A DNA stretch of 64,000 bases from Actinomadura macrotermitis. GTDB lineage: Bacteria > Actinomycetota > Actinomycetes > Streptosporangiales > Streptosporangiaceae. The stretch spans positions 1,364,001-1,428,000 of the forward strand of contig NZ_WEGH01000001.1 of assembly GCF_009604375.1 (NCBI RefSeq), in the 5' to 3' direction. The notes beneath the pieces are model-generated. The model was not told the DNA's origin, did not search any database, and was given only the letters and a program-made list of their open reading frames with translations. Positions 20,881-29,590 of this stretch are shown in pieces. The position numbers and the translations under genes were made by a program. Positions within the stretch are counted from its first letter, which is position 1. Every line of letters starts with the position of its first letter.

Positions 20881-20941
20881 GTCCGCACGGGCGGCGCAGC
20901 CGACGCGACCCCTGGCGAACAGTCGCGCCGCCCGTGCGGAC
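20881..20941. repeat. 17-bp perfect inverted repeat
   Basis: Arms 20881-20897 and 20925-20941 are exact reverse complements separated by 27 bases. In RNA this gives a very stable stem. No T-run follows directly. It could terminate transcription from the 72-aa gene or form part of a regulatory RNA. Confidence 0.7.
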
Positions 20942-20977
20942 GCAACATCCGGCAGCTGATCCTTTTCTGCCGGATTT

Positions 20978-20997
20978 GCGGCCTCGGAGCCGCTTTT
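20978..20997 (+). terminator. weak hairpin plus T-run
   Basis: A 5-bp GC stem (20978-20982 / 20989-20993) with loop CTCGGA followed by TTTT. It is placed about 250 bases after the 72-aa gene and before the GH39 gene. Confidence 0.4.
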
Positions 20998-21197
20998 CCC
21001 AACTGTCCCATTCCGGCCATTTATCCCACGGGTCGCCCGCCGTCCCGGACGTTACCCCCACCTGCGGGGACGGGTAGGAGAAGACAGCACGGCCAATTGT
21101 CCTCTCCGGCGAACCGGGACGCTGTTCCCGGCGTTCTAACCAAGTGCCGGCACCACCGCCCGGCACTCGTCGGCCGGCCCCTTCCTGGAGGCCTCTT

Positions 21198-22619
21198 TTG
21201 CAAGCGCAGCAGCGGACCCGCGCGTCCCGCCCGTTCCCCGCCTCCCTGTTCGGCAACCGGCAGGGCCGGCACGGCCGCCCGCGGCGGCGCCTGTTCCTCG
21301 TCGCGCTCGGTGCGGCCCTGGCCGGCGTGCTGACCGCCACCGGCGTCATCGCGGCGACCGGCTGGCGGCCCGGCGGCTCCGGCGGCGTCGCCGCGCCCGC
21401 CGCCCCGGCGACCGTGGTCGCGCCGAACGCGCCGGCCGGCTGGCCCTCCTGGGGCTTCACCCACACCCAGAACACCGTGGACCGCGAGGGCGGCCCCGCG
21501 GGCGCGCTCGCCGCGCTGACCGCGGCGCCGATGCCGCAGGTGACGCCGATCATGGGCTGGGGGGTGGACAACCCCGAGCCCAAGCCCGGCGAGTTCGACT
21601 GGGCCTCGCTGGACCGCCGGATGGAGGTGATCCGCCAGACCAGGGGGACGCCGATCGTCACGCTGTGCTGCGGCCCGGACTGGATGAAGGGCGGCGCGGC
21701 CGGCCGCACCGACTGGAGCAGGCTGGAGCTGGCGCCCGAGCCCGCGCACTTCGGCGACTACGCGAACCTGGCCGCCGCCGTCGCCAAGCGCTACCCGGAC
21801 GTGAAGTACTACACCGTCTGGAACGAGTTCAAGGGCTTCTGGAACCAGCCGGCCAACCGCTGGGACTACGAGGGCTACACCGACCTCTACAACAAGGTGT
21901 ACACGGCGCTGAAGAAGGTCGACCCCGACATCAAGGTCGGCGGCCCGTACATGGTGATGAACAGCAACGCGCCCGGCACCCGCCGCGACGGCCCGCCCTC
22001 GGAGCTGAGCGGCCCGTGGGGCGAGATGGACCAGCGCAACCTGGACGCGGTCAAGTACTGGTACGACCACAAGAAGGGCGCCGACTTCATCGCGGTCGAC
22101 GGGCACGCCCTGCCCAACCAGCGCGACTACAAGATGGACGCGTTCGCGGCCCTGCGCAAATTCTCCGACACCACCCGCTGGCTGCGCGGCCTGGACGACA
22201 GGCTGCCCGTCTGGTGGGCCGAGTGGTACGTCGAACCGGACCCCTCGGCCTGGACCGACGAGCAGCGCGGCGCGGTCCAGGCGGCCGCGATGATGGAGTT
22301 CGTCAAGGGCGGCGCCGCCAGCGCGTTCTACTGGAGCCCGCAGACCGCCACCACCGGCACCTGCCCCGGCTGCCTGTGGACCGGGACGGCCGCGGGCGGC
22401 AGCGCCACGCCGACGCTGGTCAACCTGCAGAACTTCGACCGGTGGTTCCCGCCGGGGACGCGCCTGGAGGACGTGAAGTCGTCCAACGCCGCCGTCCGGG
22501 TGCTGGCGCAGAAGAAGCAGATGGTCGTGGTGAACACGACCGCGCAGCCGGCGGGCACCCGGATCGAGGGGCAGCCCCTCACGCTGGGGCCGTACGAGGT
22601 CAAGTGGCTCGGCCGCTGA
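21198..22619 (+). CDS. membrane-anchored/secreted GH39-like glycoside hydrolase
   Basis: A 473-aa exported glycosidase of the GH39/GH-A clan. TTG 21198 is chosen because GGAGG ends 6 bases before it. An N-terminal basic stretch (RQGRHGRPRRR) precedes one hydrophobic helix (about residues 35-58), so it is a signal anchor or signal peptide. The barrel has the acid/base Glu in YTVWNEFKGFWN (about residue 214) and the nucleophile Glu in PVWWAEWYV (about 342). PslG, a GH39 enzyme that trims Pseudomonas Psl, is a known precedent for a hydrolase beside an exopolysaccharide locus. A similar chain-trimming role here is inferred from the neighbouring EPS operon. Confidence 0.75.
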   Translation: MQAQQRTRASRPFPASLFGNRQGRHGRPRRRLFLVALGAALAGVLTATGVIAATGWRPGGSGGVAAPAAPATVVAPNAPAGWPSWGFTHTQNTVDREGGPAGALAALTAAPMPQVTPIMGWGVDNPEPKPGEFDWASLDRRMEVIRQTRGTPIVTLCCGPDWMKGGAAGRTDWSRLELAPEPAHFGDYANLAAAVAKRYPDVKYYTVWNEFKGFWNQPANRWDYEGYTDLYNKVYTALKKVDPDIKVGGPYMVMNSNAPGTRRDGPPSELSGPWGEMDQRNLDAVKYWYDHKKGADFIAVDGHALPNQRDYKMDAFAALRKFSDTTRWLRGLDDRLPVWWAEWYVEPDPSAWTDEQRGAVQAAAMMEFVKGGAASAFYWSPQTATTGTCPGCLWTGTAAGGSATPTLVNLQNFDRWFPPGTRLEDVKSSNAAVRVLAQKKQMVVVNTTAQPAGTRIEGQPLTLGPYEVKWLGR

Positions 22620-22651
22620 TGCGGGCGGCCCAGGAAAGAAGGCGGGACACC

Positions 22652-23926
22652 GTGGCCCTCAACTCCGCGCCTCCCTCGGGGAAGGCGGGCATCGACCTGG
22701 TGAGCATGGCGTTCTGGGACCGCCCGCCCGAGCAGCGGCTGGCCGACTTCGCCCGGCTGCGCGAGCTCGGCGAGCCGGTGTACTTCGCCGAGCCGCGGGT
22801 GCCGTTCGTCCGGTCCGGCACGGGCTTCTACGCCCTGGTCCGGCACGCCGACGTGGTGGCGGCGAGCCGCAACGCCAAGGTGTTCTCCAGCGAGCCCGCC
22901 GCGACGTCGCCGGAGCCGCCGCCGTGGCTGGCCAAGGTGTTCGGCACCCCGATGGTGAACATGGACGACCCCCGGCACGCCCGGCTGCGCCGGATCGTGT
23001 TCCGCGCGTTCACCCCCAAGATGCTCGCCAAGATCGAGGGCGACATCCAGGCGACCGCGACCCGGATCGTCGACGACGTGCTCGCCGAGGGCCCGCGCGA
23101 CTTCGTCGCCCAGGTCGCGGCCCGGCTGCCGATCCACGTGATCTGCGCGATGATGGGCATCCCCGAGCGGGCCCGTCCCTACGTGCTGTCGCGCATCGAC
23201 GCGATGACCGAGTACTCGGGGGTGCGCGGCTCGCTGGCCAGCCCGCGCACGCTGCGGCTGCTGTACGGCAACCTCAAGGCGATCGTGGACCTGCACCGGC
23301 TGGTCGCCCGGCTCGGCGAGGCGCGCCGCCGCGACCCGTCCGACGACCTGGTGTCGGCGCTGGTCAACGCCAACCCCGACGGCGAGCGGCTGTCGGTGAA
23401 GGAGCTCGGCTCGTTCTTCGACCTGCTGCTGGTCGCCGGCAACGAGACCACCCGCAACGCGCTCGCGCACGGCCTGAAGCTGTTCACCGACCACCCCGAT
23501 CAGCGGGACCTGCTGCTCGGCGACTACGACGCGCGGATCGGCGGCGCGATCGAGGAGATCGTCCGGTACGTGTCGCCCATCATCCAGTTCCGCCGCACGC
23601 TCACCGAGGACCATGAGCTCGGCGGGCACCGGTTCCGGGCCGGCGACAAGGTGGTGCTGTTCTACCCGGCCGCCAACCGCGACCCCGAGGTGTTCGCCGA
23701 CCCCGACGTCTTCGACATCACCCGCTCGCCGAACCCGCACGTCGGCTTCGGCGGGCCCGGCCCGCACCTGTGCCTCGGCGCGAACCTGGCCCGGATGGAA
23801 CTGAAGATCATGTTCCGGGAGCTGTACACCCGGCTGCCCGGCCTGCGCGCGGACGGCGAGCCGGAGTACCTGCTGTCCGGCTTCGACAACGGCATCACCC
23901 GGCTGCCGTTCACCTACACCGGCTGA
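22652..23926 (+). CDS. cytochrome P450
   Basis: A 424-aa class I P450. The I-helix oxygen-binding motif is [13 protein letters not shown] (about residue 262), the ExxR pair is in [10 protein letters not shown], and the heme-binding loop is [16 protein letters not shown], with the thiolate Cys at about residue 373. The N-terminal half ([19 protein letters not shown]) resembles the CYP124/125/142-like bacterial group, which oxidise sterol or fatty-acid side chains, but the substrate is not predictable. GTG 22652 has GAAGG about 9 bases upstream; ATG 22619, overlapping the GH39 stop, would add 11 residues. No ferredoxin or reductase gene is adjacent. Confidence 0.92.
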   Translation: MALNSAPPSGKAGIDLVSMAFWDRPPEQRLADFARLRELGEPVYFAEPRVPFVRSGTGFYALVRHADVVAASRNAKVFSSEPAATSPEPPPWLAKVFGTPMVNMDDPRHARLRRIVFRAFTPKMLAKIEGDIQATATRIVDDVLAEGPRDFVAQVAARLPIHVICAMMGIPERARPYVLSRIDAMTEYSGVRGSLASPRTLRLLYGNLKAIVDLHRLVARLGEARRRDPSDDLVSALVNANPDGERLSVKELGSFFDLLLVAGNETTRNALAHGLKLFTDHPDQRDLLLGDYDARIGGAIEEIVRYVSPIIQFRRTLTEDHELGGHRFRAGDKVVLFYPAANRDPEVFADPDVFDITRSPNPHVGFGGPGPHLCLGANLARMELKIMFRELYTRLPGLRADGEPEYLLSGFDNGITRLPFTYTG

Positions 23927-24057
23927 GCCCCTCGCCCGCCGGGGTCTTCCAAGCGTCAGCCCTTTTAACCCAGGGACTTCACAACAGAGGTGATATGCGC
24001 GGATCTCCGGGCAGTGATAGGAGGGTCCGGATCCCCGCAGAAGGAGGCCATGTACCC

Positions 24058-26310
24058 ATGGCACGGGTGACGCGCGCTGAGATCGAGCAGCTCGTCGGTG
24101 GCGACCATCACGACCCGCACGCCGTCCTCGGGGCGCACCCGGGACGCGACGGCATCGTCGTACGGGCCCTGCGCCCGCTCGCGGAACGGGTCGAGGTGGT
24201 GCTGCCGAACGGGGAGCGGCACCGGCTGCGGCACTTCCACGAGGGCGTGTTCGCCGCGACGCTGCCCGCCGAGGCCTCCCTCGCCGGCGACAGCACCGAG
24301 GACGCGCCGCTGGCCGTCCCCGACTACCGGCTCGCGGTGACCTACGGCGACGGCGTCGAGCTCGTCCAGGACGACCCCTACCGCTACCTGCCGACGCTCG
24401 GCGACCTGGACCTGCACCTGATCGGCGAGGGCCGGCACGAGGAGCTGTGGCAGGCCCTCGGCGCCCGGGTGCGCGGCTACGCCTCGGCGTTCGGGCCGGT
24501 CACCGGCACCGCGTTCGCGGTGTGGGCGCCGACCGCGCGCGGCGTGCGGGTCATCGGCGACTTCAACCACTGGGACGGCCGCGCCCACCCGATGCGCTCG
24601 CTCGGCTCCACCGGCGTCTGGGAGCTGTTCGTGCCGGGCGTCGGCGACGGCGACACCTACAAGTTCGAGATCCTCGGCGCCGACGGGCAGTGGCGGGCCA
24701 AGGCCGACCCGATGGCCCAGTACACCGAGGTGCCGCCGCGAACCGCCTCGCGGGTGTTCACCTCCGCCTACGAGTGGGGCGACGGCGCGTGGATGGACCT
24801 GCGCAAGGACCGGCAGTGGGTGCACGAGCCGATGAGCGTGTACGAGGTGCACCTGGGGTCGTGGAAGCAGGGCCTCGGCTACCGCGAGCTCGCCGAGGAG
24901 CTGCCCGCCTACGTCAAGGAGATGGGCTTCACCCACGTGGAGTTCATGCCGGTCGCCGAGCACCCCTACGGGCCGTCCTGGGGCTACCAGGTGACCTCCT
25001 ACTACGCGCCGACCTCCCGGTTCGGCGACCCCGACGACTTCCGGCACCTGGTCGACCGGCTGCACCAGGCCGGCATCGGCGTCATCGTCGACTGGGTGCC
25101 CGCGCACTTCCCCAAGGACGAGTGGGCCCTCGCCCGGTTCGACGGGACCGCCCTGTACGAGCACAGCGACCCCCGGCTCGGCGAGCACCCCGACTGGGGC
25201 ACGCACGTGTTCAACTACGGCCGCTCGGAGGTCCGCAACTTCCTGGTCGCCAACGCCTGCTACTGGCTGGAGGAGTTCCACATCGACGGGCTGCGGGTGG
25301 ACGCCGTCGCCTCGATGCTCTACCTGGACTACTCGCGCGAAGAGGGCGAGTGGACGCCGAACATCTACGGCGGCCGGGAGAACCTGGACGCGATCTCGTT
25401 CCTGCAGGAGATGAACGCGACCGTCTACAAGCGCGACCCGGGCGTCATGACGATCGCCGAGGAGTCGACGGCGTGGCCGGGCGTCACCCGCCCCACCCAT
25501 CTCGGCGGGCTCGGCTTCGGCTTCAAGTGGAACATGGGCTGGATGCACGACACGCTCAGCTACCTCCAGCACGAGCCGGTCTTCCGCCACTACCACCACG
25601 GCGAGCTGACGTTCTCCCTGATCTACGCGTTCTCGGAGAACTACGTGCTGCCGCTGTCGCACGACGAGGTGGTGCACCTGAAGGGGTCGCTGCTCGGCAA
25701 GATGCCCGGCGACACCTGGCAGAAGTTCGCCGGGCTGCGGGTGCTGCTCGCCTACATGTGGTCCCATCCGGGCAAGCAGCTGCTGTTCATGGGCAGCGAG
25801 TTCGGGCAGGGCGCCGAGTGGGCGGAGTCGCGGCCGCTGGACTGGTGGCTGCTGGACAACGCCGCCGAGGGCGCGCACCACCTGGGCGTGCAGAAGTTCG
25901 TCCGCGACATGAACCACACCTACCGCAACGAGCCGGCGCTGTGGACGCGCGACAACGAGCCCGAGGGGTTCCGCTGGATCGACGCCAACGACGCCGGCGG
26001 GAACGTGCTGTCGTACCTGCGGTACGGGATGCAGCCGACCGCCGGGAGCTCGACCGAGCCGCCGGTGATGGCGTGCGTGGTCAACTTCTCCGGCGGGCCG
26101 CACGAGGACTACCGGGTGGGGCTGCCGTTCGCCGGCCCCTGGCGGGAGGTGCTGAACACCGACGCCTTCGAGTACGGCGGCAGCGGCGTCGGCAACCTCG
26201 GCCGGGTCGAGGCGGTCGAGGAGCCGCACCACGCGATGCCGGCGTCGGCGGTGATGCGGGTGCCGCCGCTCGGGGCGGTCTGGCTGGTCCCCGAACGCGA
26301 GCCCGAATAG
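24058..26310 (+). CDS. glgB: 1,4-alpha-glucan branching enzyme
   Basis: A 750-aa GH13_9 branching enzyme that introduces alpha-1,6 branches into the glucan made by GlgE. It has two N-terminal sandwich domains (an N1 domain at about 10-105 and CBM48 at about 130-215, with [20 protein letters not shown]). The barrel carries [11 protein letters not shown], the nucleophile Asp in [15 protein letters not shown] (about residue 416), the acid Glu in IAEESTAWP (about 468) and [13 protein letters not shown] 24058 follows AAGGAGG by 10 bases. It is the missing partner of the glgE-treS-mak set, displaced by an intervening EPS locus. Confidence 0.96.
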   Translation: MARVTRAEIEQLVGGDHHDPHAVLGAHPGRDGIVVRALRPLAERVEVVLPNGERHRLRHFHEGVFAATLPAEASLAGDSTEDAPLAVPDYRLAVTYGDGVELVQDDPYRYLPTLGDLDLHLIGEGRHEELWQALGARVRGYASAFGPVTGTAFAVWAPTARGVRVIGDFNHWDGRAHPMRSLGSTGVWELFVPGVGDGDTYKFEILGADGQWRAKADPMAQYTEVPPRTASRVFTSAYEWGDGAWMDLRKDRQWVHEPMSVYEVHLGSWKQGLGYRELAEELPAYVKEMGFTHVEFMPVAEHPYGPSWGYQVTSYYAPTSRFGDPDDFRHLVDRLHQAGIGVIVDWVPAHFPKDEWALARFDGTALYEHSDPRLGEHPDWGTHVFNYGRSEVRNFLVANACYWLEEFHIDGLRVDAVASMLYLDYSREEGEWTPNIYGGRENLDAISFLQEMNATVYKRDPGVMTIAEESTAWPGVTRPTHLGGLGFGFKWNMGWMHDTLSYLQHEPVFRHYHHGELTFSLIYAFSENYVLPLSHDEVVHLKGSLLGKMPGDTWQKFAGLRVLLAYMWSHPGKQLLFMGSEFGQGAEWAESRPLDWWLLDNAAEGAHHLGVQKFVRDMNHTYRNEPALWTRDNEPEGFRWIDANDAGGNVLSYLRYGMQPTAGSSTEPPVMACVVNFSGGPHEDYRVGLPFAGPWREVLNTDAFEYGGSGVGNLGRVEAVEEPHHAMPASAVMRVPPLGAVWLVPEREPE

Positions 26311-26319
26311 GGTGACGGG

Positions 26320-26688
26320 GTGACCTCCCAGCACCTGAAGATCGTCCCCGGTTCGTTCGTCCTCGAGCACCTGCCGAACGCCACCCTGCCCGAGGACGAC
26401 GAGTGGGTCGCGCTGGTGCGGGCCCCCGAGGGCCTCACCGTCGTGCGGGAGGCGCCCCCCTTCGGCGGCGCCGAGGAGTGGACCGGCTTCTACGGCGCCG
26501 AGAGCGCCCACGGCCTGGACGTGCCGGGGATGCTCGCGGCGCTGCTGACCCCGCTGGCCGAGGCGGGCATCTCGGTGTTCGTCGCCTCGACCTTCCACGC
26601 CGACCTGGTGCTGGTGCCGACGCGCAAGGCGGCCGACGCCGCCGCCGCGCTGAAGGCGGCGGGGCACCGGGTCAGCGAGCCGGCCTAG
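26320..26688 (+). CDS. ACT-domain protein (ACT_7/CASTOR-like)
   Basis: A 122-aa protein whose middle and C-terminal parts form an ACT-like fold: WVALVRAPEGLTVVRE, then GMLAALLTPLAEAGISVFVASTFHADLVLVPTRKA. This pattern is that of the small ACT proteins related to CASTOR-type amino acid sensors. No catalytic domain is attached. GTG 26320 lies 9 bases after the glgB stop, so it may be co-transcribed with glgB. Its end overlaps the convergent Nudix gene by 17 bases. Ligand and target unknown. Confidence 0.8.
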   Translation: MTSQHLKIVPGSFVLEHLPNATLPEDDEWVALVRAPEGLTVVREAPPFGGAEEWTGFYGAESAHGLDVPGMLAALLTPLAEAGISVFVASTFHADLVLVPTRKAADAAAALKAAGHRVSEPA

Positions 26689-27538
26689 GCAGCCGGTCCA
26701 GCAGCAGGCGGGGGCCGGTGACGGCCGCGCCCGCCGCCTCGCAGCGCGCGCGCAGCTCCCGGTCGGCGGTCACCACCACGGGCACGGTGCCGGGGGCGGC
26801 GTCGGTGACCAGTTCGACGATGCGGTCGTCGCCGCTGCCGGGAGCCGCCACGACCCGCATCCCGTCCGCCGGCTCGTCCGCGACGGACCGGGCCGCGCCC
26901 TCCACGACCAGGACGACCTCGGGGAAGACCCGCTCGTAGGGCGCCCCGGGCAGCCCGACGAGGCCGTCCCGGAGGACGGCGAGATCGTCCCGCAGCCGGG
27001 CGTTGGCGCCGGCGCGGTCCTTCCACCAGCCGTCCGCGCGCGCTCCGACGACGTTGGCGGCGTCCACGACCAGCTCCACCCGCACCAGGGCGTCGCGGAG
27101 CAGCGGCCAGCTGCGGGCGAACGGCGCGAACAGCTTGCGGTCCTCGACCCGCTCGACCGGCACCCACGCGGCCCGGCGCGTCTCGCGGGACGCGGCGCGC
27201 ACCTCGGTCATCGCCTCGGCCGCGGCGATGACCGAGGTGAAGGACCAGCCGCCGTGGTCCTCGGTGCGGGCGCCGAGGACCCGCACCGTGCCGGTGTCGA
27301 GGGTGGACTCCTCCTCGGTCTCGCGGAGCGCGCCGGCCACCGGGTCCTCGTGGCTGTGGATCGCGCCGCCGAACATGCCCCAGGTGCCGCCGCCGAGCCC
27401 CCACCACGCGCGCTGCTGCAGCAGGACGTGCACGTCCCCGTCCGGCCCGCGGTGGAACGGCAGCAGACCCGCCGCGCCGAACCTCCCCCAGTGCGTGTGC
27501 CCCTGCCCGCAGCGCGCCCAGCCGTCTCCGTCTCCCAT
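26672..27538 (-). CDS. Nudix hydrolase fused to NYN/YacP-like nuclease domain
   Basis: A 288-aa two-domain protein. Residues about 1-150 form a Nudix domain; the Nudix box reads GGAIHSHEDPVAGALRETEEES, with G, E, REtxEE in place. From about residue 155, VELVVDAANVVGARADGWW starts an NYN/PIN-like domain of the YacP type, with acidic residues near D160, D204 and D250 as potential metal ligands and VVVTADRELRARCE near the end. The start ATG 27538 gives the MGDGDGW N-terminus; no Shine-Dalgarno is evident. This points to nucleotide cleansing linked to RNA processing. It is divergent from the kinase gene. Confidence 0.82.
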   Translation of the reverse strand: MGDGDGWARCGQGHTHWGRFGAAGLLPFHRGPDGDVHVLLQQRAWWGLGGGTWGMFGGAIHSHEDPVAGALRETEEESTLDTGTVRVLGARTEDHGGWSFTSVIAAAEAMTEVRAASRETRRAAWVPVERVEDRKLFAPFARSWPLLRDALVRVELVVDAANVVGARADGWWKDRAGANARLRDDLAVLRDGLVGLPGAPYERVFPEVVLVVEGAARSVADEPADGMRVVAAPGSGDDRIVELVTDAAPGTVPVVVTADRELRARCEAAGAAVTGPRLLLDRLPRPAR

Positions 27539-27624
27539 GCGAGCGACGATATCGACCGGCCCCGGCCAGTACGGTGGACTCGTCGTTCGGGGGGATGGCA
27601 CGCGAGTCCGATCGGAGCTCCACG

Positions 27625-29025
27625 ATGTCCGCTGCGCCGCTCGACCACGCCGATCCCCGGCGGATCGGCCGCTACCGGCTGCTCGGGCGGCTCGGCGAGG
27701 GCGGCCAGGGCGTGGTCTACCTCGGCGAGGACCCGGCCGGGACGCCGGTCGCGGTGAAGGTGCTGAAGACCACCGACGCCACCGCCCGCGCCCGGTTCGC
27801 CCGGGAGATGCAGTCGGCCCGGCAGGTCGCGCCGTTCTGCACCGCCGCCGTCCTGGACTCCTCTGCCGACGGCCCGAACCCGTACGTGGTCAGCGAGTTC
27901 ATCGACGGCCCCTCGCTGGCGCAGCGGGTCGCCGAGCGGGGGCCGCTGCGCGGCGGCGAGCTGCAGCGCCTAGCGGTCAACACCGCCAGCGCCCTCGCCG
28001 CCATCCACGGCGCGGGCATCGTGCACCGCGACCTGAAGCCCGCCAACGTGCTGCTCGGCCCCGACGGGCCGCGCGTGGTGGACTTCGGCATCGCGCGGGC
28101 GATCGACGCCGAGACGCACACGCAGCTGGTCGGCACGCCGTCCTACTTCGCGCCGGAGTGGCTGGAGGGGCGGCCGCCGTCGCAGGCGTCGGACGTGTTC
28201 GCGTGGGCGGGCACGATCGTCTACGCCGCGACCGGGCGGCCGCCGTTCGGGCCCGCCGACACCGTCCCGGCGATCATGTACCGGATCGCCAACGCCGAGC
28301 CCGACCTCACCGGCGTCCCGCCCGCGCTCGCGGGGCTGCTCGCCGAGTGCCTGGCCAAGGACCCGGCGCGGCGGCCGACGGCCCGCGACCTGATGGTCCG
28401 GCTGGTGGACCCGGGCGCCCCGGCCGCCTCGGCCGCGCCGCCGCCCTACACCCCGACCGCGCCGATCCTCCCCGCCGCGGCCAAGCCGGCCGCTCCGGTC
28501 CGGCGCCGTTCGCTGGGCACCCTGATCGCGCTGGCCGTCATCGTCGCGCTCGCGGTGGGGTTCACCATGTGGCCCGACGGCGACGACAAGCCCGGCTCCG
28601 GCGGCGGAGGGCCGGCGTCCCCGCCCGCCTCGTCGTCCACGGCGTCCGTACCGGCCGCGGGCCGGCAGGCCGGTGGCGGCGGGACGGTCCCGGCGGCGTT
28701 CGCCGGCACCTGGAAGGGCACCATCACCCAGACCGGCGGGGTCACCGTCTCGGGCACCAGCCAGACCACCGCGACGGTGACGCTGCCGTCCGGCGGGACG
28801 GCGGGCAGCGTCGACTACCCCTCCTGGGGCTGCTCGTTCGGGCTGCAGGTCGTCTCCGTCGCCGGGGACGCCATGCAGGTCCGCGAGACCGGCGACACCA
28901 AGGCCGGGACGACCGGCTACTGCGTCGGCGGCGCGGTGACGCTCACCCTGCGCAACGGGGCCCTGGACTACCACGCCGGCGACGGCGCGTCCGGGATCAC
29001 CAACGGCACGCTGCGCAGGTCGTGA
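27625..29025 (+). CDS. Hanks-type serine/threonine protein kinase
   Basis: A 466-aa membrane kinase. The kinase domain (residues about 14-265) has the glycine loop GEGGQGVVYLGE, VAVKVLK, the catalytic loop IVHRDLKPANVLL, VVDFGIARA in place of DFG and YFAPEW in place of APE, so it should be active. A Pro/Ala-rich linker leads to one transmembrane helix (TLIALAVIVALAVGFTMW, about residues 295-315). An exported C-terminal domain of about 130 residues follows a Ser/Gly/Pro-rich linker and holds two Cys residues likely to form a disulfide. ATG 27625 is preferred to upstream starts since CGGAG precedes it. The sensed ligand is unknown. Confidence 0.92.
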   Translation: MSAAPLDHADPRRIGRYRLLGRLGEGGQGVVYLGEDPAGTPVAVKVLKTTDATARARFAREMQSARQVAPFCTAAVLDSSADGPNPYVVSEFIDGPSLAQRVAERGPLRGGELQRLAVNTASALAAIHGAGIVHRDLKPANVLLGPDGPRVVDFGIARAIDAETHTQLVGTPSYFAPEWLEGRPPSQASDVFAWAGTIVYAATGRPPFGPADTVPAIMYRIANAEPDLTGVPPALAGLLAECLAKDPARRPTARDLMVRLVDPGAPAASAAPPPYTPTAPILPAAAKPAAPVRRRSLGTLIALAVIVALAVGFTMWPDGDDKPGSGGGGPASPPASSSTASVPAAGRQAGGGGTVPAAFAGTWKGTITQTGGVTVSGTSQTTATVTLPSGGTAGSVDYPSWGCSFGLQVVSVAGDAMQVRETGDTKAGTTGYCVGGAVTLTLRNGALDYHAGDGASGITNGTLRRS

Positions 29026-29101
29026 GGAAGGGCACGTCGCCGCCCCGGCCCGGACCGAATAGCATTCGGGGCGATATCCGTCCGACCGCGGGGAGAGTCA
29101 G

Positions 29102-29572
29102 TTGAGCGTCGAGGCCGAGGCCGCCGAGCTGTGGAACACCCTGTCCGGCGCCGAGCTGATCCAGGCGATCGCCGACGGCCGCTTCCCCGAGATCTCCGAC
29201 GTCAACACCCACATCGGCCAGGTGCTGGTCACCGCCGAGCCCGGCCGGGTGGAGATCTCCTGGACGCCGGACGAGAAGCTGTGCAACCCCGGCGGGACCG
29301 TGCACGGCGGCTACATCGCGATGATCCTCGACAACGCGGTCTGCCTGGCCGGCGCCAGCACCTGCGAGCGCTTCATGCCGATGCTCACGCTGAACCTGAA
29401 CGTCGACTACCTGCGCAGCGTCCTGGCGGGGCAGACCTACACGGTGACGGGCACCTGCGTGCACCCCGGGCGGACCCGGATGGTGTCCAACGCGGTCATC
29501 ACCGACGCCGCCGGGCGCCCGGCGGCGCAGGCGTCGGCGAGCGTCCTGCCCAACAAGGCCTTCGCGCGCTGA
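29102..29572 (+). CDS. PaaI-type hotdog thioesterase
   Basis: A 156-aa single hotdog-fold thioesterase. The motif GGTVHGGYIAMILDNAVCLAG (about residues 64-84) contains the family HGG and the acidic residue on the hotdog helix. It probably hydrolyses acyl- or aryl-CoA thioesters. TTG 29102 has GGGGAGAG about 7 bases upstream. SppA follows 18 bases later on the same strand. Confidence 0.85.
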   Translation: MSVEAEAAELWNTLSGAELIQAIADGRFPEISDVNTHIGQVLVTAEPGRVEISWTPDEKLCNPGGTVHGGYIAMILDNAVCLAGASTCERFMPMLTLNLNVDYLRSVLAGQTYTVTGTCVHPGRTRMVSNAVITDAAGRPAAQASASVLPNKAFAR

Positions 29573-29590
29573 CCGCATAGGCTGGGCTCC

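Larger units (their letters stand above)
20727..21197. other. 471-base non-coding region rich in inverted repeats
   Basis: No convincing gene. It holds a perfect 8-bp repeat (20805-20812 / 20821-20828), a perfect 17-bp repeat (20881-20897 / 20925-20941) with a 27-base loop, a perfect 8-bp repeat (20946-20953 / 20968-20975), and a 5-bp hairpin followed by TTTT (20978-20997). GC drops around 20945-21110, the likely promoter region of the GH39 gene. Confidence 0.6.
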
